A DNA stretch of 64,000 bases from Clostridiaceae bacterium (GCA_910575585.1 CAJTGF010000020.1:1-64000), one strand, 5' to 3'; positions 8,779-19,157 are shown, counted from the stretch's first letter. Numbers and translations: made by a program. The notes: generated by a model from the letters alone, not told the origin.

Positions 8779-9351
8779 ATGGACGAATACCGCAATCAAA
8801 ACTCTGATGAACAAAACGGCTCTGACCGGCCATATCCATCTGAGTCCCCATATAACTCCGTCTCCCCCATGGGGAATCAGCCCGGACAGGCCCCTAACCA
8901 GCAGCCGTGGCAGAGCGCTTCCCAGGATGACCAGCACTACTGGCAAAACGGCCCGCAGAATAATCAGCAGTACTGGCAGAACAATTCCCAGAACAACCAG
9001 CAGTACTGGCAGAACAATTCCCCCAATAACCAACCGTATTGGCAGAACGGACAGCCTCCCAAACGGCGCAACAATCTGGCTCTGGCATCCATGATCGTGG
9101 GTATCTTTGCCCTTATTACCTGCTGCGTTCCTTTTATCCAGTTCCCTCTGGCCGTCACCACGATTGTGCTTGTGATCCTCTCAAAGAAAAAACAGCCCTT
9201 AAGCGGCTTTGCCATTGCCGGACTGGTCATGGGCATTCTGGCCATTCTTTTGAGCATCGTGATGCTGCTCTACTGGGGAGCTTACCTGCAGTTGATGAAC
9301 GACCCGGAGTTTTCTAAGATTCTTAATGAAATGATGGAGATGTATCAGTAA
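8779..9351 (+). CDS. DUF4190-type membrane protein with Gln/Asn-rich repeats
   Basis: The 190-residue product starts at 8779, set by AGAAGGAAA just upstream; a longer frame from 8740 lacks support. Residues 1-92 are hydrophilic and rich in Gln, Asn and Ser, with four 11-residue repeats around QQYWQN. Two hydrophobic segments (about 97-125 and 133-160) separated by a lysine-rich turn follow, the pattern of DUF4190 proteins. A short acidic tail ends it. Function is unknown. Confidence 0.75.
   Translation: MDEYRNQNSDEQNGSDRPYPSESPYNSVSPMGNQPGQAPNQQPWQSASQDDQHYWQNGPQNNQQYWQNNSQNNQQYWQNNSPNNQPYWQNGQPPKRRNNLALASMIVGIFALITCCVPFIQFPLAVTTIVLVILSKKKQPLSGFAIAGLVMGILAILLSIVMLLYWGAYLQLMNDPEFSKILNEMMEMYQ
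8932..9063 (+). repeat. 33-bp in-frame tandem repeats
   Basis: Four consecutive 33-base units (8932, 8965, 8998, 9031) encode 11-residue repeats; units 2 and 3 are nearly identical (CAGCAGTACTGGCAGAACAA at the start of each) and the last is diverged. The array probably changes length by slippage. Confidence 0.85.
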
Positions 9352-9400
9352 GCGCGCGGAGGGATATGGGGCCATAAGAAGCCGTATTCCCGTCTGCTGA

Positions 9401-9456
9401 GAAAACCAGTGCCGTCCGCCGGTATTACAGCCGGCTGATACGGCACTGGTTTTCTC
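9401..9456. terminator. Bidirectional terminator between convergent genes
   Basis: GAAAACCAGTGCCG pairs with CGGCACTGGTTTTC and the inner GCCGG/CCGGC extends the stem. T-rich tracts lie on both sides. It sits between the plus-strand DUF4190 gene and the minus-strand FMN-binding lipoprotein gene. Confidence 0.85.
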
Positions 9457-9471
9457 TTGGCTTTTAACGGA

Positions 9472-10776
9472 TTATTTTATTACCCCGTCATTCACCATCT
9501 CTGTATGCAGTTTCTTTGCCAGAGCCAGATAATTGTCCCATGCGGTGTTTCTAAGGGTAAATCCTCCGGTCTTATAATCGCCGGTGTCCTCAGTGGCCGG
9601 CAGGTCCGTCAAATCAAACAGATCCTGGGTCTCAACCACCTTTGCGTTCAGCGCGTCCATCTGCACGTTAAAACCGATTCTGGACGGCTCCTCATAATAG
9701 ATGCTGTAATATTTGGAAGTCCGGTAATGGGGCTTTAAGACCTCATCCTCAATTTCTTCCGGGCTGTCGGCAAAAATCTCATCGTATTGACAGTCAATAA
9801 TCTTACCGTTTTCCACCACAATATCCAGCTTGCCGGATAAACCTCCTCCCAGGTCTTCCGCAATACTGTAGTATTTCTGGGTGCTGCCTTCATCCAGTCT
9901 CTCCGCGATCACGGCTGCCATGGGAATCATGCTCTGCTGAACCGAATTGCTGGCGCCGGCTACGCAGTCAATCTCGTCTGTCAGGCTCTGATTTTCTATC
10001 ATCTGCTGCTCAGCCGCCAGAATGCCCTGAATAAGCGCCACGCCTTTTTTCTCGCCCATCGTAAAATTGTACTCGGAAAGACGCTTGCCCTGATCCTGAT
10101 ACACGCGGGTATAGTAGTTGGGACGGCCGGTCTCGTTAAACTCAACCATCAGAAGCTCTCCCTCATCACTGGTTACCACCTCCAGCACCCCTGTGTGTCC
10201 CTGACGGAAAACCTGGCTCTCCTTGAAATAATTTCCCTTTACAATGCCGTATTTCGGCTTCACGGACCAGCCTTCGTCAAACAAAGTAGCCGGCTTTTCA
10301 TCTAATGCCGCATTGGCCTCCTCGTTTCCTGACGCTGTATTTAACGCCTTCTGGACCGCATTTTTTATACCGTTGGAAGAAAGGGTCGCACCGGAAACAG
10401 CGTCCACCTCTGTAGACTGCTTCTCCACGATCGTGCTGGGAAGAGACTCAATGGCTTTGCTGCCGATACCGTCCGTCTCCGAATTAGAAAGAATCGTTAC
10501 CCCAAGAATCTTCTCCGCATCAACCTCCACAGACACCTTGATGGCGCCGCCGAAGCCGTCAGCCTCCGCTTCGTAGGTTCCCGGCTGGTACATCCCCCCT
10601 GCCGATGCCGTGGTTTCTTCCTCCGTCTTTGCTGTCTCCTTGGTTTCTGCCGAAGTCTCTGCCACCGTCGTGGTTTCCGCCGGCGCTGTCGTCGCCGGAG
10701 CCTGTGTCTGTGCCGGCTGACTGCAGCCTGCCAGTGCGATACTCGCCGCAATCACTGCCAGATGTCTCTTCTTCAT
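9472..10776 (-). CDS. FMN-binding domain lipoprotein
   Basis: The 434-residue product begins with a lipoprotein signal (lipobox LAGC, Cys18), then a Thr/Glu-rich linker. An FMN-binding domain at about 65-145 ends in VDAVSGATLSSNG, where the threonine of SGAT would carry covalent FMN. A second related domain follows (about 175-305) but has AGAS instead of SGAT, so it probably lacks the flavin. A third, shorter related region closes the protein. It is expected outside the membrane as a flavin electron carrier. It is monocistronic. Confidence 0.85.
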   Translation of the reverse strand: MKKRHLAVIAASIALAGCSQPAQTQAPATTAPAETTTVAETSAETKETAKTEEETTASAGGMYQPGTYEAEADGFGGAIKVSVEVDAEKILGVTILSNSETDGIGSKAIESLPSTIVEKQSTEVDAVSGATLSSNGIKNAVQKALNTASGNEEANAALDEKPATLFDEGWSVKPKYGIVKGNYFKESQVFRQGHTGVLEVVTSDEGELLMVEFNETGRPNYYTRVYQDQGKRLSEYNFTMGEKKGVALIQGILAAEQQMIENQSLTDEIDCVAGASNSVQQSMIPMAAVIAERLDEGSTQKYYSIAEDLGGGLSGKLDIVVENGKIIDCQYDEIFADSPEEIEDEVLKPHYRTSKYYSIYYEEPSRIGFNVQMDALNAKVVETQDLFDLTDLPATEDTGDYKTGGFTLRNTAWDNYLALAKKLHTEMVNDGVIK

Positions 10777-10984
10777 GGTCTAATCCTCCTGTTTTTGCTG
10801 ATGGTAAAATTTATGTACCTGTCTGGTCACACCAGGTCATCCCTGACCGTAAATCCAATCCTTTCCCAGAACCCGTTACCAACTGCATTGCTTTTAAAAG
10901 CGACTAAGCCAACTTTATGGATTCCTTCCCTCTCCAAATGCTCCCTAACCCCACAGCACAAGGGGCCTCATAAAATTTCTCTGG

Positions 10985-11479
10985 CTAAAGCTCCGAATAC
11001 TTTTCCTCTTTATTCCTTTCAAAAATTTCTAAAGTGCCATTATATTGCCTTATTAATTGTTTTTTCAAATTCTTAAATATGGGGTCATTATATAGCCGCG
11101 GAACGGAACTGCATATAATCCTTACACATATCCTCCGATTTAATTTTGAGCCATACATGTCAATGGATGCTTTCAACTGCTTAATTGCGTGATATAGGTT
11201 ATTTCCCTTCAGCTCGACAAAAATTGCCGTCGGGCAATCGGAATCGTATACTATATATAAAAAATCGCATTTCAATATCTGTGACTCATCATAAATAATA
11301 CCGCCATCCATATGAAACAAGGCAATCTTATACCCTTTATCATTTATTAAATTATACCTTTTCCTGTTTTCTTCACAAACCGCCTGCTTCCTAAAATCTC
11401 TATATACAATGCATCTTCTCTTATTTTTACAATCATATGTCTCATCGGCACAACATTCCTGTAATTCCTTACAAATCAT
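10985..11479 (-). CDS. Putative PD-(D/E)XK-like nuclease partner of the ATPase
   Basis: The 164-residue protein has no name I can give. Residues 72-91 read as an acidic strand, then FVELKG, so Asp72, Glu89 and Lys91 have the order of a PD-(D/E)XK nuclease core, and Gln101...Tyr109 could be the QxxxY motif of some family members. The N-terminus has several cysteines (CC at 9-10, Cys17, Cys23, Cys35). The gene overlaps the ATPase gene by 11 bases with its own GGAG site, so the two are translationally coupled. Base composition is clearly more AT-rich than the core on both sides. Confidence 0.5.
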   Translation of the reverse strand: MICKELQECCADETYDCKNKRRCIVYRDFRKQAVCEENRKRYNLINDKGYKIALFHMDGGIIYDESQILKCDFLYIVYDSDCPTAIFVELKGNNLYHAIKQLKASIDMYGSKLNRRICVRIICSSVPRLYNDPIFKNLKKQLIRQYNGTLEIFERNKEEKYSEL

Positions 11480-12797
11480 ATTTCATCTCCAGTATATCAA
11501 GCTTATCGGATTCCTCATTAATTTCTTGCGAAATTGTGTCTATCTCTATAGACTCAATCAAGCCGGATGTTTTATCAACAATGTTTTTCAACGTATCTTT
11601 CCCATTTTCACCGATTTTGTATGCCAAAATTTTTTGGGGTGAAATTCTAAGCTGCTTTCTGATAATGGTTTCTTCGTTTTTGTTGGCCCCAATGTAATTT
11701 TCTACAGACGCAGACTGTATCAGCAGATTCGCTGAAGAAAGAATATATGGGCTATGGGTAGTTACTAAAAACCTGCTGTTGCTGGAATTCATTGTCAGGG
11801 CAATCAACTCAACAATATTCCTCTGGGCTGCCGGATATAGATGCGCCTCCGGTTCTTCTAAAACAATATAGCTTTTTTTGTTCTCAAGAATAGCAACAAA
11901 CAGCAGCAACAGTATCCACAAGGATTCCTGCTGGCCAGAAGAACCATAAATTAATTTAACCCAATGAGTATCATCAAAATATAATTTTTCTCCATCCGTA
12001 TCATTGACATACTCTGCCTTTAATATCTTTTTAATCAGTTCTTTCGCAATGTTTGTATCCGCATTTTTTATCTGCCCCTGCACAGTTTTTAAATAATCAT
12101 TTACAACATTATCCAGCTTACTGCCAAAGCGCGCCCGTGTTAACCGTATTTTCTCAATAAATTCTTTCATTGGTAAATCCAATATTGAAATATCAATTAC
12201 ATCCAATTGATCTGATAATACGGATAATAAACTTCTTCCGGCCGGGATATATATGATATCTTCATCCGACTCAAAAATTTTATTGGCCAGTTCCGTGAAA
12301 TGCACTTTTATTTCACTTTTCAGGCGAAGTTTATTGTTAAAATTAGTAACAAAATCCGCACTGGACTGCAGCTGATTTTCCCTGTATATCCTATGAGCAT
12401 CTAGAAGAGACGCTCCAATCTCTTTTTCTAATCTATCCGAAAACTTAAAGAAAGCATACCCTTCTCTTAAACTAAGAGCCACCTCTTTTTCACTCTTATA
12501 CGAATAAATAATTTTAAATGAAGGCATATGTTTCGTTGTCCCAAAACATCCCATAAAATTTTTACGGATATATTTCAGAAAATTAATATACAGCTCATTT
12601 GGATGTGTCTGTAAAAAAGTTACATCCTGTAAAATAAAATCAACATAATAATCCCGGATTTTTTTGCAAAAAAACAAAACTTTTCCAATTGTACTTTTCC
12701 CAGATGCCTGGGGACCAATTATTATATTAATATTTTTATCTGCATCAATTTTAAGATTATTTATCGGTCCAAAATTTCTTATTTCTAAAAAACTCAT
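11469..12797 (-). CDS. OLD/ABC-like AAA ATPase (candidate defence ATPase)
   Basis: The 442-residue protein has an SMC/OLD-type head: Walker A GPQASGKS at residues 28-35, an ABC-signature-like GSSGQQESLW segment around 300, Walker B IVLEEPEAHLYP and the switch motif LVTTHSPYIL. A helical insertion lies between. No Toprim nuclease domain follows, unlike full OLD proteins; a separate small nuclease-like protein is encoded just after. The start at 12797 follows GGAGG. The two-gene unit sits alone in an AT-rich island between core genes, as defence cassettes often do. Confidence 0.75.
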   Translation of the reverse strand: MSFLEIRNFGPINNLKIDADKNINIIIGPQASGKSTIGKVLFFCKKIRDYYVDFILQDVTFLQTHPNELYINFLKYIRKNFMGCFGTTKHMPSFKIIYSYKSEKEVALSLREGYAFFKFSDRLEKEIGASLLDAHRIYRENQLQSSADFVTNFNNKLRLKSEIKVHFTELANKIFESDEDIIYIPAGRSLLSVLSDQLDVIDISILDLPMKEFIEKIRLTRARFGSKLDNVVNDYLKTVQGQIKNADTNIAKELIKKILKAEYVNDTDGEKLYFDDTHWVKLIYGSSGQQESLWILLLLFVAILENKKSYIVLEEPEAHLYPAAQRNIVELIALTMNSSNSRFLVTTHSPYILSSANLLIQSASVENYIGANKNEETIIRKQLRISPQKILAYKIGENGKDTLKNIVDKTSGLIESIEIDTISQEINEESDKLDILEMKYDL

Positions 12798-12880
12798 ATG
12801 CCTTCGCCTCCTCCAAGCAGTCAGGATTAATACATTTATCATATCATGGAGACCGGCTTTTTACAAGTTCCCCGCTCTCT

Positions 12881-13276
12881 CTACGGTATCAACTCCGCTC
12901 CCCACCAAAAAAGCGCCAGATTTTTCACCGCCCAGTTAACCGTGGCAATCCCAATCCCCACATAAACCTCCGCCTCATAGTGCCCCAAAAATCTAACGGT
13001 TCCGGCCCACCCCTTCTTCCTACCCCATGTCCTCACGGCCCATGCCCCGGACTCCAAGACTATCACAACCGCCATATATCCCACCAGCGGATGATACCAC
13101 AGACTCCGCCCAATCTCCCCCTGCAGCAGATATCGAACCGCCCTGGTCCCTCCGCACCCCGGACAATAAAGCCCTGTAAGAGAACGAAACAGGCAGGGAC
13201 ACCCCTGCCTGAAATACTCTTTTAACACCTTAACCACATATGTCACAACTGTCATAGCCATCATGATTCCGCTCAC
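12881..13276 (-). CDS. DUF2752 membrane protein
   Basis: The 131-residue protein has the family signature CPCLFRSLTGLYCPGCGGTR near residues 26-45, with paired cysteines, and two to three hydrophobic segments. The frame starts with GTG at 13276, overlapping hom by 4 bases; ATG at 13264 is an alternative. Function is unknown. Coupling to hom suggests shared expression. Confidence 0.8.
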   Translation of the reverse strand: MSGIMMAMTVVTYVVKVLKEYFRQGCPCLFRSLTGLYCPGCGGTRAVRYLLQGEIGRSLWYHPLVGYMAVVIVLESGAWAVRTWGRKKGWAGTVRFLGHYEAEVYVGIGIATVNWAVKNLALFWWGAELIP

Positions 13277-14514
13277 TGGCGGTCGCCCCGAATAACCTGG
13301 AGCACCCGCTCATTCTCCGCCGTCAGCTCTTCCTTCAAGATCTCCAGGCTCTCCATAAATCTGGCCTCTTTCATCTCCCCTGTAAAGAAGGCGAACTCAT
13401 CCGCCCCCTCCAGCTGCGCAAACCTGGACTTTCCGAAGGCGGCCTCCACCAAATCCTTTCTGTCCTCACAGCTTCCCGACACCCGGACAAAGTAACGGTA
13501 AACCAAATCCTGGCCCGAAGCCACAGACAGCTTCTCCCCACTCCACCCAATGGGAACGTTGGATCTGATATGCTTGGCCTCCTCCACCATATCGGCCACC
13601 ACCGCGCTGGCCGTAGGCAGTTTGCCCGCCCCGCTTCCGTAGTACATGGTAGTTCCCACCATATTGCCCTTGACCACAATCCCGTTGTACACATCGCTGA
13701 CCGCGTACAGAGGATGGTCCTTGCCGATCATCAGAGGAGCCACCCAGGCATAAGTCTTTCCCTTCTCCATGCGGCTGTGTCCCACCAGCTTAATGGACAT
13801 GCCAAGAGCGTCTGCATAGCGGAAATCCATGTCCGTGATTTTCGTGATCCCCTCCGTGGGGATCTCCTCATAATCCACTTCCCTGCCTGTAACCATAGCC
13901 GTTAAAATGGCAAGCTTGCGGCAGGTATCATGTCCCTCCACGTCAGCTTCCGGATTCCGCTCCGCATACCCCAAAGCCTGGGCCTCCTTCAAAGCCCACT
14001 CAAAAGAAGTCCCCTCCTTGTCCATCTTGGTCAGGATAAAATTGGTGGTGCCGTTTAAGATACCGGTGATCTCCTCAATCTTCTCCCCCATAAGACAGCG
14101 GTACAGCGGGCGGATAATGGGAATCCCGCCTCCCACGCTGGCCTCGAACATGAAGTTGACCTTTTTCTTTCTGGCAATCGCCAAAAGCTCCGTGCCGTGG
14201 GCCGCGACCAAAGCCTTGTTGGATGTGGCCACATGCTTTCCCGCCTCCAGGCACGCCTTCACAAAGGGATAAGCCGGGTCCAGACCGCCCATGGTCTCCA
14301 CCACGATCTTCACCTCTTCATCCTGGCAGATCACCGAAAAATCATGGACAATCAACTTCTCCACCGAAGTCCCCGGAAAATCCTGGAGATCCAGAATATA
14401 TTTCACCGAAAGCTCCTGGCCCACGCTGGCGGCCAGAACCTCCTTATTGGTCTCAAGCACCTCATAAACACCGGAACCAATAGTCCCGTAACCCATAATC
14501 GCAACTTTGATCAT
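13273..14514 (-). CDS. hom: Homoserine dehydrogenase
   Basis: Hom reduces aspartate semialdehyde to homoserine for threonine and methionine synthesis. The 413-residue product has the dinucleotide motif GYGTIGSGV (residues 8-16), the GILNGTTNFIL motif near 149 and the catalytic ADVEGHD region near 201. The C-terminal part is short and diverged relative to Hom enzymes with a full ACT domain. A separate ACT-domain gene lies 36 bases upstream and may supply regulation. Confidence 0.95.
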   Translation of the reverse strand: MIKVAIMGYGTIGSGVYEVLETNKEVLAASVGQELSVKYILDLQDFPGTSVEKLIVHDFSVICQDEEVKIVVETMGGLDPAYPFVKACLEAGKHVATSNKALVAAHGTELLAIARKKKVNFMFEASVGGGIPIIRPLYRCLMGEKIEEITGILNGTTNFILTKMDKEGTSFEWALKEAQALGYAERNPEADVEGHDTCRKLAILTAMVTGREVDYEEIPTEGITKITDMDFRYADALGMSIKLVGHSRMEKGKTYAWVAPLMIGKDHPLYAVSDVYNGIVVKGNMVGTTMYYGSGAGKLPTASAVVADMVEEAKHIRSNVPIGWSGEKLSVASGQDLVYRYFVRVSGSCEDRKDLVEAAFGKSRFAQLEGADEFAFFTGEMKEARFMESLEILKEELTAENERVLQVIRGDRQ

Positions 14515-14550
14515 CTTATCCTCCTGGGGGAACCTTAGCCTTTGCGCGGC

Positions 14551-14994
14551 CTATTCCCTTGCCAATATCTTAACATAGTGAACGCCCTCCATGGCCTCCA
14601 TCTCCTCCGTCATGCCTGAAAGGCTGCCGGTGTCAGGCTTAACCTCCACGCTGATGGTCAGAGTGGCGATGGAATTGACCGGGAGACTCTGGTAAATGGT
14701 CAGGATATTGGCCTTATACACTGCCACGATCCGCAAAAGATCCGACAAAAGCCCCCGCTCATCATCCATCTGAAGGACAAATGTAACCGTCTTACCCTTG
14801 GTATTGTCATAAAACGGCAAAATATCATCTTTGTACTTATAAAAAGAGCTTCTGCTGATGCCTACCACATCCGTAGCCTCCTGGATGGTCAGGACCTTTT
14901 CCGACTCCAAAAGCTTCTTGGCCTCCACCACCTTCAGCAAAATCTCAGGCACAGCCTTCTCTTTCACCAGAAAGTACTTACCTTTTTCTCCCAC
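14551..14994 (-). CDS. ACT domain-containing protein (PheB/UPF0735-like)
   Basis: The 147-residue protein has an N-terminal helix-turn-helix-like part (IQEATDVVGISRSSFYKY, about residues 37-54) and a C-terminal ACT domain (about 70-147). This is the layout of the PheB/UPF0735 family, thought to bind amino acids. Its place directly before hom suggests amino-acid sensing for that enzyme or its operon. Confidence 0.85.
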   Translation of the reverse strand: MGEKGKYFLVKEKAVPEILLKVVEAKKLLESEKVLTIQEATDVVGISRSSFYKYKDDILPFYDNTKGKTVTFVLQMDDERGLLSDLLRIVAVYKANILTIYQSLPVNSIATLTISVEVKPDTGSLSGMTEEMEAMEGVHYVKILARE

Positions 14995-15108
14995 ATCGGT
15001 CCCATCCTTCCTGCCGCACGGTCTATCATACCGTCACTGTTACGTTCGTGTCACATACACATCTGTACTCACGTGAAAGATATTAGCACATTTGTATTTC
15101 CGTTGCAA

Positions 15109-16228
15109 CTACTTTTTTTCACCGCCAAGACGGATCCACTTGAGATAAGCGCTGATAAATGGGTCAATCCCTCCGTCCAGAACCGCATTCACATTGCCGC
15201 TCTCCTCGTTGGTCCTGTGATCCTTTACCATGGTGTACGGCTGGAGCACATATGACCGGATCTGGCTTCCCCATCCGATCTCTGCCACATCCCCCCGGAT
15301 ATCCGAAAGGTTGGCCGCGTTCTCCTGCTGTTTTAAGATAAACAGCTTGGACTTTAACATCTGCATGGCCTTATCCTTGTTCTGGAACTGGGACCGCTCA
15401 TTCTGGCACTGCACCACGATCCCTGTGGGAATGTGGGTGATGCGGATGGCGGATGATGTCTTGTTGATGTGCTGTCCGCCGGCGCCGCTGGAGCGGTAGG
15501 TATCGATGCGCAGATCATCCTGGTTGATCTCCACGTCAAGGTCTTCCTCAATATCCGGCATAATATCGCAGGACACGAAAGAAGTCTGCCGCTTGCCCGC
15601 CGCGTTAAACGGAGAGATCCGCACCAGACGGTGAACGCCGTGCTCCGATTTCAGATACCCGTAGGCATTCTCCCCGTTGATCTGCACGGTCACCGACTTG
15701 ATCCCCGCCTCATCCCCGTCCAGGTAGTCTAACACCTCCGTGGTAAAGCCTTTCTTGTCCGCCCACCGGCAGTACATGCGGTAGAGCATGCTGCACCAGT
15801 CGCAGGACTCCGTTCCGCCGGCCCCTGCGTTGAGGCGCAGAATGGCGTTGTTGTTGTCATACCGACCCGACAGAAGGGTGGTGATCCGCAAAGTCTCCAA
15901 CTCCTCCTCAAACTCCTTAAGCATCCCTTCAATCTCCGGGATCACATCCGGGTCATTTTCCTCATATCCCATCTCAATAAGAAGCCCGATCTCCTCATAC
16001 TGGTTCTCCAGCTTCTGAAAGCCTTCCACCGTATCTTTTAAGTTCTTGGCTTCTTTCATCAATTTGGTGGAGCGCTCCGGGTCGTCCCAGAATCCCGGCT
16101 CCTCCATGGACCTGTCAAGCTCGGCAATCCGTTTTATCTTGTTGTCCAGGTTAAAGTGAATCCCTCACTTCCACTAATGGTTTATCATACGTTGATAACG
16201 TATACTTGAACTGGTCTAATTCTACCAC
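15109..16228 (-). CDS. prfB: Peptide chain release factor 2 (programmed +1 frameshift)
   Basis: RF2 ends translation at UGA and UAA. Codons 1-25 start at GTG 16228 (AGGGTGA upstream) and run to CTT followed by an in-frame TAA at 16153-16151. A +1 shift on CTT-T continues in the main frame (LNLDNKIKRIAELDR, then the long frame from 16107), giving about 372 residues, normal for RF2. The stop-codon-reading SPF tripeptide (RISPFNAAG) and the catalytic GGQ (GAGGQHINKT) are present. The shift-site stop is TAA, not the usual TGA. Confidence 0.93.
16150..16168 (-). promoter_or_regulatory. prfB programmed frameshift site with UAA stop
   Basis: On the minus strand GTGAGGGATTCACTTTAAC holds a Shine-Dalgarno-like GAGGG, then the slippery CTT-T and an in-frame TAA. 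Canonical sites read CTTTGA with the SD-like element three bases before CTT; here the spacing is about five to six bases. Confidence 0.85.
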
Positions 16229-16315
16229 TGTGTCACCCTCTTTCTTTTTCTTAGATTTTAAAAATCCCCTGCTGCCAAAACCGGCGATCACACGCCGCCG
16301 ACAGCGGGTATATGT

Positions 16316-16357
16316 GAAAAGCCGTGGCCGCGGAAACCTCCGCAGCCAGGGCTTTTA
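16316..16357 (-). terminator. secA terminator
   Basis: The minus strand forms AAAAGCC-TGGCTGCGG / CCGCGGCCA-GGCTTTT with T residues after the stem, just past the secA stop and before the prfB leader. Confidence 0.75.
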
Positions 16358-16369
16358 CTAACGCGTTTC

Positions 16370-18943
16370 CTATTTGATGCGCCCGCAGCACTGCTTATAT
16401 TTCTTCCCGCTGCCGCAGGGGCAGGGATCGTTGGGGTAAACCTTGTGTTCGATCTTGCGCACCGGCGCTTTCACGGCGCTGTCGTCTTTGTTGGTGCCGG
16501 TCACCTTGGCTGCAGGCTCCCTCTCCACCTTCTGCTCCACCCGTATGTGGAACAGGATGCGCACCGTATCCTCTTTCACCGCCGCCGTCATGCCGTCAAA
16601 CATCTCGTAAGCGCTCATCTTGTACTCCACCAGCGGATCTCTCTGGCCGTATGCCTGGAGACCGATGCCCTGGCGCAGCTGCTCCATATCGTCAATATGG
16701 GACATCCATTTATTGTCAATGACCTTCAAAAGGATCACCCGCTCCACCTCACGGATCTGCTCCGAATCCGGGAACTGGGCCTCCTTGGCCTCATACAGCT
16801 TAATAGCCGCCTCTTTCAGCATGTGCTTTAACTCGTTCTTCTTCATGGAACTCTTCTGCTCATCTGTCAGCTTCACCGGCTCCAAAGGGATGATGGGAAG
16901 AAGCAGGTCGTTTAACTCCTTAATATCCCAGGAATCCGCCGAAGCGTCATCGGGAACGGCCATATCCACCGCATGCTCCACAATATCCGTGACCATCTTT
17001 AAGATAACGTCCCGCATGTTGTCGCCGTCCAGCACCTTACGGCGCTCCGCATAGATCACTTCTCTCTGCTCGTTGGCCACCTCATCATATTTTAACAGGT
17101 TCTCACGGATCCCGTAGTTGTTGTTCTCAATCTTCTTCTGGGCCTTTTCGATGGCGTTGGACAGCATCTTGTGCTCAATCTGCTCTCCCTCCGGAACCCC
17201 AAGGGCGTTAAACATATCCATAAGGCGCTCGGAGCCAAAGAGGCGCATCAGATCATCCTCCAGGGAAATATAGAATCTGGACTCGCCCGGGTCTCCCTGA
17301 CGCCCCGAACGCCCCCGCAGCTGATTGTCAATACGTCTGGACTCATGGCGCTCCGTGCCGATGATCTTTAAGCCGCCCAGCTCCTTGGCCTTCTCGTCCA
17401 GCTTAATATCCGTACCGCGGCCCGCCATGTTGGTGGCAATGGTCACTGCCTTATAAATACCGGCCTCGGCCACGATCTCTGCCTCCAGCTCGTGGAACTT
17501 GGCGTTCAGAACCTTGTGAGGGATACCCTTCCTCTTAAGCATCTTACTCAAAAGTTCGGACGTCTCAATGGTAATGGTGCCCACCAAAACCGGCTGGCCC
17601 TTCTCGTAAGCCTCCGCCACATCCTCCACCACAGCGGTGAATTTCTCCTTCTTGGTCTTGTACACCACGTCGTTTAGATCCTGACGGGCCACAGGCTTGT
17701 TGGTGGGGATCTCAATGGCGTCCATGCCGTAAGTGTTGCGGAACTCCTTCTCCTCTGTCAGGGCCGTACCGGTCATGCCGGCTTTCTTTCTGAATTTGTT
17801 GAAGAAGTTCTGGAACGTGATAGTGGCCAGAGTCTTACTCTCCCGCCTGACATTCACATGCTCTTTCGCCTCAATCGCCTGATGGAGTCCGTCGGAATAC
17901 CGCCGCCCCGGCATGATACGCCCCGTAAACTCATCAACAATAAGCACTTCATCGTCTTTTACCACATAGTCTTTATCCCGGAACATCAGGTTGTTGGCCC
18001 GCAGCGCCAGGATAATGTTGTGCTGTATCTCCAAATTCTCCGGGTCCGCCAGGTTCTCGATATGGAAGAACTCCTCCACCTTCCTGACGCCTGACTCCGT
18101 TAAATTGACCACCTTGTCCTTCTCATTGACCACGTAGTCCCCGGTCTCGGTGATCTCCTCGCCCATGATGGCGTTCATCTTGGTAAACTCCCCGGAAGCC
18201 TCGCCCCGCTCCAACTGTCTGGCCAGAATATCGCAAACCTCATACAGCTTGGTGGACTTGCCGCTTTGTCCCGAGATAATAAGCGGCGTTCTGGCCTCGT
18301 CGATGAGAACGGAATCCACCTCGTCGATAATGGCATAATCCAGATCCCGAAGAACCATCTGCTCCTTGTAAATGGCCATGTTGTCCCGCAGGTAATCAAA
18401 TCCCAGCTCATTATTCGTCACATAGGTAATGTCGCAGGCATAGGCTTTCTTTCTCTCCTCCGAGGTCATGGAGTTGAGCACCACGCCTACGGTCAGACCC
18501 AGAAACTCATGGACGCTGCCCATCCACTCCGCGTCACGCTTGGCCAGATAGTCGTTGACCGTGACGATGTGAACCCCCTTGCCTGCCAGCGCGTTTAAGT
18601 AGGCAGGCGCCGTGGACACCAACGTCTTTCCTTCACCGGTCTTCATCTCTGCGATGCGCCCCTGGTGCAAAACGATGCCGCCGATCAGCTGCACCGGATA
18701 ATGTTCCATATTTAATGTTCTTCTCGCCGCTTCCCGAACCGTGGCAAACGCCTCAGGAAGGATATCGTCTAACGTTTCTCCCGCTGCCAGCCTCTCCTTA
18801 AAGACTCTGGTGCGGTCCTTAAGCTGCTCATCGGATAGTTCCATCATGTCCGGGCGCATGGCCTCTATCTTACTCACAATGGGATATATCATCTTCAGTT
18901 CGCGCTCACTGTGAGTTCCGAACATTTTTTCAATGAGATTCAT
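16370..18943 (-). CDS. secA: Preprotein translocase ATPase SecA
   Basis: SecA drives export through SecYEG. The 857-residue protein is full length: Walker [10 protein letters not shown] near residue 100, [19 protein letters not shown], preprotein cross-linking domain, GRGTDIKL and [10 protein letters not shown] motifs of the second nucleotide-binding fold, and the C-terminal zinc motif [13 protein letters not shown]. It is followed by a terminator and then prfB, a common clostridial order. Confidence 0.98.
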   Translation of the reverse strand: MNLIEKMFGTHSERELKMIYPIVSKIEAMRPDMMELSDEQLKDRTRVFKERLAAGETLDDILPEAFATVREAARRTLNMEHYPVQLIGGIVLHQGRIAEMKTGEGKTLVSTAPAYLNALAGKGVHIVTVNDYLAKRDAEWMGSVHEFLGLTVGVVLNSMTSEERKKAYACDITYVTNNELGFDYLRDNMAIYKEQMVLRDLDYAIIDEVDSVLIDEARTPLIISGQSGKSTKLYEVCDILARQLERGEASGEFTKMNAIMGEEITETGDYVVNEKDKVVNLTESGVRKVEEFFHIENLADPENLEIQHNIILALRANNLMFRDKDYVVKDDEVLIVDEFTGRIMPGRRYSDGLHQAIEAKEHVNVRRESKTLATITFQNFFNKFRKKAGMTGTALTEEKEFRNTYGMDAIEIPTNKPVARQDLNDVVYKTKKEKFTAVVEDVAEAYEKGQPVLVGTITIETSELLSKMLKRKGIPHKVLNAKFHELEAEIVAEAGIYKAVTIATNMAGRGTDIKLDEKAKELGGLKIIGTERHESRRIDNQLRGRSGRQGDPGESRFYISLEDDLMRLFGSERLMDMFNALGVPEGEQIEHKMLSNAIEKAQKKIENNNYGIRENLLKYDEVANEQREVIYAERRKVLDGDNMRDVILKMVTDIVEHAVDMAVPDDASADSWDIKELNDLLLPIIPLEPVKLTDEQKSSMKKNELKHMLKEAAIKLYEAKEAQFPDSEQIREVERVILLKVIDNKWMSHIDDMEQLRQGIGLQAYGQRDPLVEYKMSAYEMFDGMTAAVKEDTVRILFHIRVEQKVEREPAAKVTGTNKDDSAVKAPVRKIEHKVYPNDPCPCGSGKKYKQCCGRIK

Positions 18944-19157
18944 GAGCTTCTCTCCTATATTGTCTCTTCATATTTTACGGTATAATCTTATACATTGTAT
19001 CACCAACCTTTGTTTTATTCAACCAATTCCCCTGTTCTTAACAAAAAATTCATTTTTCCCGGTTCTTGTCTCAACGCCACGCTGCTTTCGGATTACATAA
19101 GGTTCCTTCTTATGGTAAACACAGCACTTTTCACAAAAATTATGTTCGCTTTCCCCC

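Noticed and set aside
8932-9063. CRISPR-like spacing of repeats
   Set aside because: The repeats are in-frame 33-base coding units without spacers.
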